A DNA stretch of 64,000 nucleotides from Symmetrospora coprosmae (taxonomy: Eukaryota > Basidiomycota > Cystobasidiomycetes > Symmetrosporaceae). The stretch is taken from positions 310,001 to 374,000 of the forward strand of contig VUYT01000005.1 in NCBI GenBank assembly GCA_008802785.1, given 5' to 3'. Positions within the stretch are counted from its first letter, which is position 1. Every line of letters begins with the position of its first letter. Shown one piece after another: positions 31,614 through 41,383 of this stretch. The notes beneath the pieces are model-generated. The model saw only the letters and a list, made by a program, of their open reading frames with translations, made no database searches and was not told the origin of the DNA. Position numbers and translations under genes: made by a program.

Positions 31614-32404
31614 ACGAGTCTCCAACCTTAGTCTGTCCATAGCATAGCTTCCACCTTTTCTTGACGCCTAATTCGACGAACGCACACGCCAGCAATACAG
31701 GCGTCCGCGCAGCATGTTCTCGCCGTACATCTGTGTGCGCGTGTCGGGAACGTAGCCCCTGAGCCGTCCACGGATAATCGTGCTCTGGCCTTGAGCCGAG
31801 ACATCTGTCGGGCCTGGCTCGAGATGAAGCCGTCTCTTGCTTTTTCACCTTTCCCACGAGCGCAAGCGGCCGAGCTGCATTGCAGAAGCAAAGGCCGAGT
31901 ACCGAGTCTACCATCGCTATACATGACCGCCTTTCATGGCTGCCAGCTGCAAGATAAAGGGATGTCGGAGCGACTCCCTCTCTGGCTACCGGCCGAGCCA
32001 GACGTTGCAGGCCTCGAACCATTGCGCTCCGGGCTGCCACTGGCTCTGATGCATAATCGCCTCGCCCCCCTGGCGACGTAAGCTGGACGCGGTGCCGTGA
32101 CGGCCTCTCGGAGTTTTCCCTTGACGCTGGCGGTCTGGAACCGTCCCCTGCCTGCCTTGGCCTCCACGTCGTGTCCCTTTGACATCCTCCGCAGACCTGA
32201 GGTGCCAGCTCGGCCACCATGCTGCCCGCTCCCTTGTGCACCCGCTCCTCCTGCGCACTGTTGGCAGGACTCGGACTGAATCTCGCTTACAGACTCCCTT
32301 CGCCGCCAGCAGACACGTCCAGCTTCCAACGAGAGTGCAGGCCACTCTCGCTGTCTGCTTGCTACCTGAATCTTTACCTGCCAGCCGTCTCATAGCCAGC
32401 TGCT
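31614..32404. other. Intergenic: promoter of the Mid2-like gene
   Basis: About 790 bases between two plus-strand genes. Several overlapping open frames on both strands lack any motif. No gene seen. Confidence 0.5.
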
Positions 32405-33716
32405 ATGGCTCTGCCTCCTATACTGGCGACGCCAGTGCCGGGAGCGGAGTCCTCGTCGCCGTCCCCTTCAGGTCAACCGGCGTCTGCTATCGAGACATCT
32501 ACCACAGTAACGGCAACGACGACCATCGACGAAGATGATGCGGCGTCCTCGACTACATCGGCTTCGCCCTCCTCTACCTCCACCGCTACTTCCACCCGAA
32601 CGGTGTCCGATACGAGCGAGACGAGCGACACCAGCTCTGATGTAGATGAAGACAGCTCTACCTCAGCTACAAGGACCACGACCACATCTTCCAGCAGCAC
32701 TACGACCACGCCAAGCTCGACCAGTACCAGCTCGTCACTCACCGAGACCACCGACATCAGCTCTTCCACCGAGTCCGAGACGGAGTCCACCAAGTCTGAC
32801 TCGACGACAGAAGAGACCACTAAGAAGCCTGCGTCGACCCACACTTCCACCAGCACGTCGTCCGCCAGCAAGACCGATGATCTCGCTTCCATCTCGCCAT
32901 CGCCAACTGCAGAGCCGGAGAAAGATGAGGGCGGACTTGGAACTGGCACGATCATCGGTAGGTCACTAGTCGCACCGGATGGCAGGGCTCGACTGACCCT
33001 CTTTCCTGTCCCTAGGCATCGCTCTCGCTGGGTTTGCCGTTATCGGTATTCTGCTCGTTGTACTCGGCACGTTCCTCAAGGTCCGACGCAAGCGCATCAT
33101 TGAGCGCGAGACAGCCCATCTCAAGCGAGCCAGCGACATCTGGGATCTGGCAGACAAGCACGACACCGTCCAAGCCCGAGCGGCCGCTATCGAACGCGCG
33201 AACGAGAAGGCTGCGATGGAGGAAGGCAATGCCGGGATGCCAGCTCGTGGTCACTCTCGTCAGGATTCCACGGACTCGGACGATGCGCAAAGCGTTGCCG
33301 AGAGTGCTGCGATGAGCTTCGGCGGCAACGCTGCCGGTCCTCGTCCTGGTCCTGCTAACGCGCAGGGAAGGCAGATGCCAGCCATGATGCCAGGCGCTGC
33401 CCAGTATCAACAGCATAGCGCCGGGCAGCCCGGTATGGGAGGTGGAGGCTATGCGCCGCTGATGGCTATCCCCTTCGCGGGCGGGATGCGACAGCCCCAG
33501 CCCGCTCCAACTGCACCAGTTCAAGGTCCCGCTCCTGGCTCCTGGCCCGGCTACCAGAACAACGGACCAAGCTATGGACCTCCGCATCTGCAGAGGCAGG
33601 ACTCGTTCGGCGAGAGGGTCGCGCACAATCCGCCGCGAAACATGTTCTTCCCTCCCGGCCCAGTGCGATCCAATTCTGACGGCTACCCGCTCGCTCTTCC
33701 CGGCTCGAGTGTCTGA
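32405..33716 (+). CDS. Mid2-like Ser/Thr-rich single-pass membrane protein
   Basis: Two exons (32405-32957, 33016-33716) give 417 residues. About 170 residues of almost pure Ser/Thr/Asp/Glu (heavily O-mannosylated in such proteins) precede one membrane helix, IGIALAGFAVIGILLVVLGTF, then KVRRKR and a 200-residue cytoplasmic tail rich in Gly, Pro, Gln and Met. The order (stiff glycosylated stalk, helix, basic stop-transfer, long tail) matches cell-wall stress sensors such as Mid2, Mtl1 and Wsc proteins, without the Cys-rich WSC head. No clear signal peptide precedes the stalk: MALPPILATPVPGAESSS is only weakly hydrophobic, so either the helix acts as signal anchor or a 5' exon is missing. Role as sensor is inference. 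Confidence 0.7.
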
Positions 33717-34627
33717 GCAGGGTCAGACCAGCATCATTGATACAGCATGTGGCCTGCCTGTTACCAAACGGGCAGCTTTGGCTAATGGCAAAGCAATGGT
33801 CGCGCTGGTCGCCAGCAGGCGCACTTCCGATCCACTCTCTAAATATCCTCAGTTCACTCGCGGCGCTCTGCATGTATGTACGCTTCCGTATAGTCCGTCT
33901 GCAACCGTATGGAAGGTCACCACCAGTCCTGCTCGGAGAGATTGGTTACTGTACAATCCGAAGGCTCCCCCGAGTGCTCGGAACAGGTTGTGCTGGCTCC
34001 TTGCGAACAGGCGATGGCTGAGCTGCGTACATCGAATATTGCCCTGCTTCATGTGAGCCTGCAGCTGGCCTGGTCATGCAGCGGCGCTCCTGGTCAAAGC
34101 GGCCACCGTCATGAGCCTCGGTGGACCTGCCAAGCTCTTCTGGCTCTGATCCCGTTCGATCAGCCCAAGGCCTCGCAAAGTCCGCGCAAGTCGAGCTGCT
34201 GCAGCAGCAAAGGCGCCAGACACGACTGCAATGTGACGTGCGCAATCTGATTAAGCGGTCACGCATACTTGCAGGTGCGATGCTGGCGCAGTGCTGTCCA
34301 GGGCCGGCGGCAAGGCATGGCTGGCCCGGGCAGGGCACCGTGAAGCTGTCGCGAGAGGAACAGCAAGGGCAACAGCGCAGCGAAGGGCCGATGCTAGCAT
34401 GGTTAAGTGCATACGGGGCGGTCTCAGAGAGCATGCTTGTGCGGGCAAGCGGCTGCAGCTGCTGGTCTGCCGTCACATCGGCTGTCCAGTGCCTGCACGC
34501 AGAGCCAGACAGCGAATATCCTACTACTGTGCAAGGCTTGCATGCATACTTACCGCACGGACAATCCCTTGGCCATTGCTGTTTGCAGCATGTCTACAAG
34601 TCTTGGAAGATTGACGACGGCCTCCTC

Positions 34628-34635
34628 TGACGTCA
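34628..34635. promoter_or_regulatory. TGACGTCA (CRE-like) site, CHRD gene A
   Basis: A perfect palindromic ATF/CREB-type bZIP site about 390 bases before the ATG. The flanking CCTC also matches the site in front of gene B. Confidence 0.55.
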
Positions 34636-34811
34636 AGCCTGCAGGACCGCCTCGAGCTCTCACGTTCATCGAGTTCCGCTGGGCAATCTCAATGCGGTCA
34701 GATTGCAGGAAGGAAGCGCGGAAAGTCGTACGTGATGAATGGTGCCAGTCCCAGCTAGCCGCTGCGGTGTCAATGGATGATCTTTCCCTGCCAGACCATG
34801 AACGCGCCCTG

Positions 34812-34830
34812 GGAAAGGGAAAGCTTGGCA
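34812..34830 (+). promoter_or_regulatory. Shared promoter block, CHRD gene A
   Basis: GAAAGGGAAAGCTTGGCA lies about 200 bases before the ATG. A near copy, GAAAGGAAGGCTTGGCA, occupies the same place before gene B. Confidence 0.5.
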
Positions 34831-35026
34831 CCTTGCGCGGGAGACAATCTGATCCCGCGCCCGCTCTCCCCGAATCAGTCACCCAGTGACGGCTCTCCAC
34901 CTACCAGTATAAAGACCAACACGAGCTCTTCCTCTCCTCCTCTTCTGCTCTCCTCACTCCAGCTTACCACAGCACCACCACTTTCTTGCCACCCCAAGTC
35001 AACTCCAACCCAGTCACATCCCCATT

Positions 35027-36012
35027 ATGAGGTCTTTCGCCACTCTCGCACTCGCTGGCCTTGTCGCCTCTGCTGTTGCCGCACCCATGAACGACGGCCA
35101 CAAGTACGACGAGAAGAAGGTCGATGAGAAGCACTATGACGACAAGAAGTACGATGACAAGCACTACGACGAGAAGAAGCACAGCCTCAACGCCTTCCCC
35201 TTCCACTTCACGTCGACCTTCCACGCAAAGGCCGTTCCTGACACCATGTGCGCTACGGCCGCATTGCATGGTCCGACGCATCTGCCATCACAAGCTGACC
35301 CTTCTCCGAACCACGCAGCATTGTTGCCAACGGCTCGAGCGTCCCAGGACAGGAGGGCGCTGTTGGATACTACAACTTTGGTATCAACAGGTGAGTCAGG
35401 CTGTGGTGTCAGTATATCGCTGCATTCGAGGCCTTCGACTAACTCCTTACCCATCTGCAGCTACGAGGAGGTGATCTGCTACAACATCACGTGAGTCGCC
35501 TCAACTCCGAGAGACCAGAAGAATAGTCCATTGATGCAATGCACTTTCATCTGTTGCCACAGCCTCAAGGGTGTCACTGGTGCTTACCAGTCGCCGGCGC
35601 GGACCGCCACGCACATCCACGAGGCCGGCAAGGGTCAATTCGGTCGTAGGTGGCTTCTCTCCGCTGCGTTGTAGTGTATACTAAGGAACGTGCTACCTTC
35701 CAACAGCCCCCCGTATCGCTTTCCCCAACCCCACTGGCGATGACTACACGCGAACATCTATCGGCTGCCTCAAGGGTCCTTTCGTGACCGGCCTCAACAA
35801 CACTGCGACCGGCCTTGACCAGGGTGCTGGCTTCTCGCTTTCCGAGGTGAGCAGCATTACGTCCGGTACTTACATGGGTTACATTCGCACATTCGCTGAT
35901 TGTTGTGTTGCCCGCCTGCCAGATCGAGGCCAACCCCAGTGGTTTCTTCGCCGATGTGCACACCGCCACCTTTGTTGCCGGTGCCGTCCGAGGTCAGCTC
36001 GAGCGCAAGTAG
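35027..36012 (+). CDS. Secreted CHRD-domain protein A
   Basis: Six exons (35027-35247, 35319-35390, 35461-35490, 35563-35645, 35707-35846, 35923-36012) give 211 residues. A clear signal peptide, MRSFATLALAGLVASAVAA, is followed by a charged, Tyr/Lys/Asp-rich stretch of five short units (KYDEKKV, KHYDDKK, KYDDK and so on). Then comes a CHRD domain: FHFTSTFHAKAV, VPGQEGAVGYYNFGINSYEE, TATHIHEAGKGQFGPPRIAF and GFFADVHTATFVAGAVRGQL, where the two His-containing strands are the family hallmark. CHRD domains occur in extracellular proteins from bacteria to chordin; molecular function in fungi is not known. It is the upstream member of a tandem pair. Confidence 0.88.
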
Positions 36013-36576
36013 ATGTGCAAATCTCCGCAGATCTAGCTGCTCTACAGATCGCAGTCCTGTTTTGCCATAGTCGCCTTTCTTCCGAGGAGTAAGCAAGCCT
36101 AGCAATAGTAGCGATTCGAGCTTGTAGCAATTACAGCCATACCGAGGCACACTCTAGGAATTCATCGCAATGGACATTACCAATCTTATCTTGATTTGAC
36201 TTCTGTCTGCGCTTCTCTCGAGCCGTCCGTACTTGAATCCCTTGCTGGCCGCTGGGCTCCTGGGTCTGCTCCGCTCCCACACCTTGCCACAGCAAGACTC
36301 GGACGGAAGTCCCATTGCTACAATGCCTTAATCGTAGCCTGGATGAATGACCATATTGCCCGTAGTCTTTCTGCCTTGGCCGGAAGTCGGCCTATAATCA
36401 TCAACCAGGCCTCCAGACTTTCCGCCCGCCCTCTCATGCATAGACACCGACGACCGCTGCTCAGACCGACACGCTATGCGCCAACGATGTGTGCGTACGA
36501 CAAGCCACATCAAGCTCATCAAGCGCTTGGCTATAGAGCCGCAAGCCTACAAGCCTTGGGAATTGAAGATGCCCTC

Positions 36577-36584
36577 TGACGTCA
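36577..36584. promoter_or_regulatory. TGACGTCA (CRE-like) site, CHRD gene B
   Basis: Perfect bZIP palindrome about 384 bases before the ATG, in matching position and flank (CCTC) to that of gene A. Confidence 0.55.
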
Positions 36585-36750
36585 GTCCCGCACGAGAACT
36601 GGGCATGATCTCCACCTCTCTGCTGGGCAGTCGGTCAGATGGTACAGGATGCCCGATAAAAACCCTCAGTCGTGCGTGACCTTCTCCCAAGACACAGGCA
36701 GCCGCTGCGTCGGTGCCCGTGGGCCTTGCTCTGCTCTTGTGCACCATCGC

Positions 36751-36767
36751 GAAAGGAAGGCTTGGCA
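36751..36767 (+). promoter_or_regulatory. Shared promoter block, CHRD gene B
   Basis: GAAAGGAAGGCTTGGCA, about 200 bases before the ATG, matching the block before gene A. A TATAAA box follows at 36842-36847. Confidence 0.5.
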
Positions 36768-36967
36768 TCCCGAGCGAGAGAGGCCATTTGCGCCGTGCTC
36801 CCGAACGGGCTCCCCGTATGTAAATGAAGAAGCCCCGCACATATAAACAGGCTTCCCCTTCTCCCCTCTCTTCTCCTCTTCCTCATCAACTTGAAGCGCT
36901 CTCTAGCACCGCCAGCTCTTTCTAGCCACCTTCGATCAATCTTCCTCGCACTCACACAAAAGTCAAC

Positions 36968-38247
36968 ATGAGGTCGTCCTTTGTCACTCTTGCCCTCGCT
37001 GGCCTTGTTGCCTCTGCTGTCGCCGCTCCCATGAACGACGGCCACAAGTACGAGGAGAAGAAGGTCGAGGAGGCCAAATACGATGACAAGAACTACGACG
37101 ACAAGAAGTACGTGCACGATGACAAGTCATACGACGATAAGAAGGTGGACGAGAAGAAGTACCATGACGTCAAGTACGACCCCAAGAAGGAGGAACACAA
37201 AGCCCCCGAGCCTAAGAAGGAGCACAAGGCCCCCGAGCCTAAGAAGGATGACTACAAGAAGGAAGAGCCCAAGAAGGAGGAGCCCAAGAAGGAGGACTAC
37301 AAGAAGGAGGAGCCCAAGAAGGAGGAGCCCGAGAAGGAAGAGCCCAAGAAGGAGGACTACAAGAAGGATGACAAGAAGTACGATGACAAGAAGGTGGACG
37401 ACAAGAAGTACGATGACAAGAAGGAATACGACTACAAGGAGCACAGCCTTAGTGCTTTCCCCTTCCACTTTACGTCGACCTTCCACGCCAAGGCCGTTCC
37501 CAACACCATGTAGGCTTCTCCCGTATCTGCTGACATTGCGTCCTGCGGCTGACTTGCAGACACCCGCTTAGCATCGCCTCTGACGGCTCGAATGTTCCGG
37601 GACAGGAGGGTGCCTATGGCCTGTACAACTTCGGCATCAACAGGTATGTGCCTCTTACCTGCCTCTGGCCGTACGCATGCTTACTGACATTGTCATGCCC
37701 CGACAGCTATGAGGAGGTCATCTGCTTCAACATTACGTGCGTGTCGCCAGGCTGCACGAAAGAGGGTGGTAAACTAACTTACCAGATCACTCTGACACGA
37801 CAGGCTCAAGGGCGTCACTGGCGAGTACCAGTCGCCTGCCAATACTGCCACTCACATCCACGAGGCCGGCAAGGGCCAATCCGGTCGTAGGTGGTCACAA
37901 AGCTGTGTCCCTGCATCGTCGTCGATGTTAACGCTCGCTGGCCAACTTGCAGCCCCGCGTATCGCGTTCCCCAACCCGACGGGCGATGACTACACCCGAA
38001 CTTCCTTCGGCTGCCTCAAGGGTCCCTTCGAGACCGGCCTCACCAACGCCGCGACTGGCCTCGACCAGGGTGCCGGCTTCTCGCTCGCACAGGTGAGCTT
38101 CGTCCGCATGAGGTGCAGATCTGAAAACACGCGCTGACCTTTCTTCATGCCTTGTAGATCGAGGCCAACCCCAGCGGCTTCTTTGCAGACGTGCACACTG
38201 CCACCTTTGTTGCCGGTGCCGTCCGAGGCCAGCTCGAGCGCAAGTAA
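36968..38247 (+). CDS. Secreted CHRD-domain protein B, with expanded Lys/Glu repeat
   Basis: Six exons (36968-37509, 37572-37643, 37707-37736, 37804-37886, 37953-38092, 38158-38247) give 318 residues. Exons 2 to 6 have exactly the same lengths as in gene A and the CHRD domain is nearly the same (NTATHIHEAGKGQSGPPRIA; GFFADVHTATFVAGAVRGQL). The signal peptide is MRSSFVTLALAGLVASAVAA. Exon 1 is 321 bases longer than in A because the charged stretch has grown into about 160 residues of KYDDKK, HKAPEPKK and DYKKEEPKKE repeats. Such Tyr/Lys/Glu-rich secreted repeats could bind wall polymers or surfaces, but that is a guess. The pair arose by tandem duplication followed by repeat growth in B, or loss in A. 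Confidence 0.88.
37078..37440 (+). repeat. In-frame Lys/Glu/Tyr coding repeat
   Basis: Tandem GAC/AAG/GAG-rich units encode KYDDKK, EPKKEHKAP and KKEEPKKED repeats inside exon 1 of CHRD gene B. The opposite strand reads as a false, very hydrophobic frame. Confidence 0.85.
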
Positions 38248-39966
38248 CTGCGCAGATGTCATTGGTCTGTCGAATCTACAGCCTTCAGTCCTGTTCTCCA
38301 CACGATCGTTTTTTCCACAGATGTTCCAAACAAGCCAAGCGAATAGTCAAGCGTTTCAAATTGTAGCATCACTTAACTGCCATACCGAGGCACACTCTAT
38401 GGGATACAGCGCAATGGACACTGCAGCGTCATCATCTTGTTTGCGATCTTGTTCGCGTCGTCCGGAATTTGTATGGCCCTGCTCGCCTGCCCTGCCCCTG
38501 GGTCTCCTCCGCTCCCACCAGACGCCCTCGCTGAAAGCTGCGGCTGTAGGAAGGGCGGGTCTAGGCTGCTGTTGCAAGATTGCGACACAACCACGTCGAC
38601 ACACAGAGGGGGGAACTGGTAGATGGCTATGCCGTCCTGAATCCCCTCTCTCCGTATCGTGGGGGTGAGTTGCTGTTGTCGGTCCTGACTTGTCGCGCGC
38701 CCGCTGGCCGTCAGGGCGGTCAGGCCCGTCAGACCGCAAAAGTCGAGCAGAGCGGAGCTGATCATCCAGCATTGCCCACACACAGGAAGGTCCGAGTGCT
38801 ATCCCTAGTAGTGGACAGGTTGAGGGCCTCGCCCGCATCTGCGCCGCTGCTGTGCCACCAAGCCCTCGCTGGGCTGTCCTGCAAGCCGGGATGCGCGCAT
38901 CACCAGAAATGGCCTCTCGATGCTCCCAGACGCATCTTCATCCCAAACCATACCCCCTGTGCGAGCCTATCGCTGGCGTGTGCGTACTTCAAACTCCTTG
39001 ACATGCCTGTACCGTCTCGCCCGAAAGGGCATGGCGGCGGAGAGTGTGGTCAGCGTCCTGGAACGCGTGAGCCTCCGCCAGAAGCGGTTGTACTGCGCTG
39101 GTAGAGCCCGAAAGGGATGGACCGACAGGCGGACCTGTGAGGGTTAGCCTGGAGGGAGGGGCACATGCGCGATAGCTCCAAGATCCGGATCAGCTTGCCG
39201 GGTGGCCTTGCTGTCACAGGGGGGTTGACCCTGCGGCTGCCGGGGAGAGTCTTCGGTTAAATCGCTGCAAGGAGGCGTACACGTTGCGACAAGAACGCCT
39301 GGAGAGAATGGGAAGATCGTCTGGGCGTGTGAGATTGAGAAGGTGCGCAGGGATTGCGTCCCGTTTCTCTCTCCGACCTGTCTGTCCGCTCTCGGGGTAG
39401 ACAGGCTCGGAAGACGAGGAGAGGCGGGCGCTTCAGTGCAATGCGCAATGTTACCTGCCCCGACAAAGGTGGTCCGACCAGTTGCTCTCTGGGCATTACG
39501 TGTCCGGAGGGCCGGTCTCAGAACCAGACTGCGAACGATGCACCGGCTGCCGCGAAGTACCCGCGGGCAACCTAGGGGGTTTGCACGGCCTGGGGGCGGG
39601 TATAGACTCGATTCGGACTACTCTGCGACAGCAGCCATCCCCGTTCTGACTCCTTCTGCTGCAACGGTGTACAGGGTTGTCTTTCTTTCCTCCTTCCTCA
39701 TGACGAGTTCCCCTGCCACCGTCACTCGCCTGGAGTTGACTAGGCGGAACAGCAGCAAGCTAGTTGACAGTCTGGCTCTTCCCTCCGGAGGAGCCTGGCA
39801 AGGTCGGCATGGCCTCTGCGCTGGTCCGCCGAAAGGCTGTCATTCAGTACTCTGATTCTAGCTCCGTCCTTCCCGGTTCATATGCGTTGTCTTGTGTTAC
39901 AGTTGTGAAGGGCAATTCACGCAAATATGCTCCTCTGGCAAAATTGCCTCTTGACCTACTCGCACG
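38248..39966. other. Intergenic, no supported gene
   Basis: About 1.7 kb. The left end carries the 3' flank of CHRD gene B with the conserved block seen after gene A (near 38383). The rest has only short, motif-free open frames on both strands. Confidence 0.5.
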
Positions 39967-40785
39967 TCACAACCACTCTCTGTACGACGATACCTCGTCT
40001 AGAACAGGGTCCCGCCTTGTCTTCTCCACAGAGCGCCCAGGGATGTAGCGAACTTTGTCCCTTTCCTCCGCCTTCAGTTCCGCAGCTGCCATTGCGCGAT
40101 ACGCAGCTTCACACGAGGCTCGTGCTGCTGTGTCATGATTCGAAACAACGACTGTGAAGGTCGTAAAAGCGGGGAGTGCGGCGAGGTCGGGAAAAAGTAG
40201 GAATGGGCTGATGCTCATGGAAGTGTCCTGGTCCGTGCCATCGAATGACGGCCAGACGACCATCTCGTCCAGCGATATCCACGCCTGAGGCAGGCTAAAG
40301 CGCTTCTTGCGTATGGTCTCGACGTCCGCGCCTCGATACCGATTCGAGAAGTTGTACAGCGAGAGTTTCCGGATGCTCGACCACTGTGACACGTCCGCTG
40401 AGGGCTTGAGTGTGTCGGTGGGATGGAAAAGGTGAGGACTGGCTAGGAAGTCGAGCACGACAATGTGTTTGACGGTGTGGAAGAGGTCGAGGGAGAATAT
40501 CGAAGGGAGCGAAAGTGTCGCAAAGACAGGGAGGACGAGCGTGTCGAGATTGGGAAAGAGACGATGCCGAAGCGGAGGAGTAATGTCGACCCTGAACTTG
40601 CACTTCAAGAAGAGAGTGCGCACAAGGGCAAGACTCTCGAGCTTCCCTTCCTGCGGCCCGTCCACTCCGGCAAAGAAGCCATCCGTCTCGCTGTCTCGAG
40701 ACCGCCGTCCCTCGTAGCCAAGCTCGACCACCTGATAGAGGTACCTTCGAGCGATGGAATAGGCTCTTCTGCTGACGCGAAGCAT
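39967..40785 (-). CDS. F-box-like hypothetical protein, main exon
   Basis: A single open stretch of 272 codons from the Met at 40785. It begins MLRVSRRAYSIARRYLYQVV, and the codons just upstream (LNPDSNTPTLASM) continue the pattern typical of basidiomycete F-box proteins, in which a short helix with L-x-x-V-S-R-x-x-x-x-x-A-R-x-x-L-Y follows the F-box. Later parts read FPNLDTLVLPVF and SIRKLSLYNFSN, like irregular leucine-rich strands. So there is probably at least one upstream exon (up to about 40,900) carrying the F-box; I could not fix its splice phase. F-box proteins choose substrates for SCF ubiquitin ligases; the target is unknown. Confidence 0.5.
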   Translation of the reverse strand: MLRVSRRAYSIARRYLYQVVELGYEGRRSRDSETDGFFAGVDGPQEGKLESLALVRTLFLKCKFRVDITPPLRHRLFPNLDTLVLPVFATLSLPSIFSLDLFHTVKHIVVLDFLASPHLFHPTDTLKPSADVSQWSSIRKLSLYNFSNRYRGADVETIRKKRFSLPQAWISLDEMVVWPSFDGTDQDTSMSISPFLLFPDLAALPAFTTFTVVVSNHDTAARASCEAAYRAMAAAELKAEERDKVRYIPGRSVEKTRRDPVLDEVSSYREWL

Positions 40786-41383
40786 CGAGGCCAGGGTGGG
40801 GGTGTTGCTGTCAGGGTTCAGGCTGCATTGTCAGCCGTGCAGCGAGGAACATCAACGCGACAGAGGAAAACTCGCTCTATCTGCGCAATGACGGCTTCCA
40901 ATGTGTCGAAGGATAGATCACACGGGGACTGCGAGCGAGTGCATCATATATCGGTTAGCGCGGGACTTGCCTGACGACATCGCCCAGATCCGCCGCTCAC
41001 CAGCTTTCGAGTTTGGACATTCGACTGGTCCCTTCTGCGCGGAAGCACCCTTGACACGCGCGGATGGAGCATGGTGCACATGTCGAAACAGCGAAGCGTT
41101 GGGGTTGATGCGGGACGCAGGAAGAAGGAAAGGGCCGAAGAAGTCAGGGTTGATGCGGGAGAGCCTTTGCCACCTGCGCTCGGGAGGGACCCGAGGCTGA
41201 AGACGAGGACGGTCAACTCTCGCGTCTGGGACGGCTCTCCAGCTTCGCTTCAGTCCAGCTTGCGCAGCAAGGCGAGGCTTTGCTACTCCAAGCTCAAAAC
41301 ATCACTAGTGATTCACTCCGCAGCCCCTCCTACGCGGTCGAGGACCACTTTCGCTAGACCCGGACGCGCGCGTAAACAACACG
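40786..41383. other. Intergenic: divergent region with probable 5' exon of the F-box-like gene
   Basis: About 600 bases between divergent genes. The left 120 bases probably include the missing first exon of the F-box-like gene (a minus-strand frame reading CDLSFDTLEAVIAQI). The right part is promoter for the DUF2439 gene. Confidence 0.4.

Larger units (their letters stand above)
33717..35026. other. Intergenic: promoter of CHRD gene A
   Basis: About 1.3 kb. The left part is the 3' flank of the Mid2-like gene. The right 400 bases contain blocks shared with the second CHRD gene: TGACGTCA, a GAAAGG...CTTGGCA block, and a TATAAAG box at 34908-34914. Open frames at 34121-34889 have no motif and are not called. 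Confidence 0.55.
36013..36967. other. Intergenic between the two CHRD genes
   Basis: About 950 bases. The left part is the 3' flank of gene A, with a block (CATACCGAGGCACACTCTA, near 36139) repeated after gene B. The right part is the promoter of gene B. No separate gene. Confidence 0.6.

Noticed and set aside
32473-32955. Minus-strand 160-codon frame rich in Val, Glu and Asp
   Set aside because: Antisense of the Ser/Thr codon repeats in the Mid2-like gene.
37127-37486. Minus-strand open frame of 119 codons, extremely rich in Leu/Val, looking like several membrane helices
   Set aside because: It is the antisense of the Lys/Glu/Asp repeat in CHRD gene B; AAG/GAG/GAC repeats read backwards as Leu/Val codons. 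The same effect explains hydrophobic minus-strand frames at 34964-35281 and 36635-37117.
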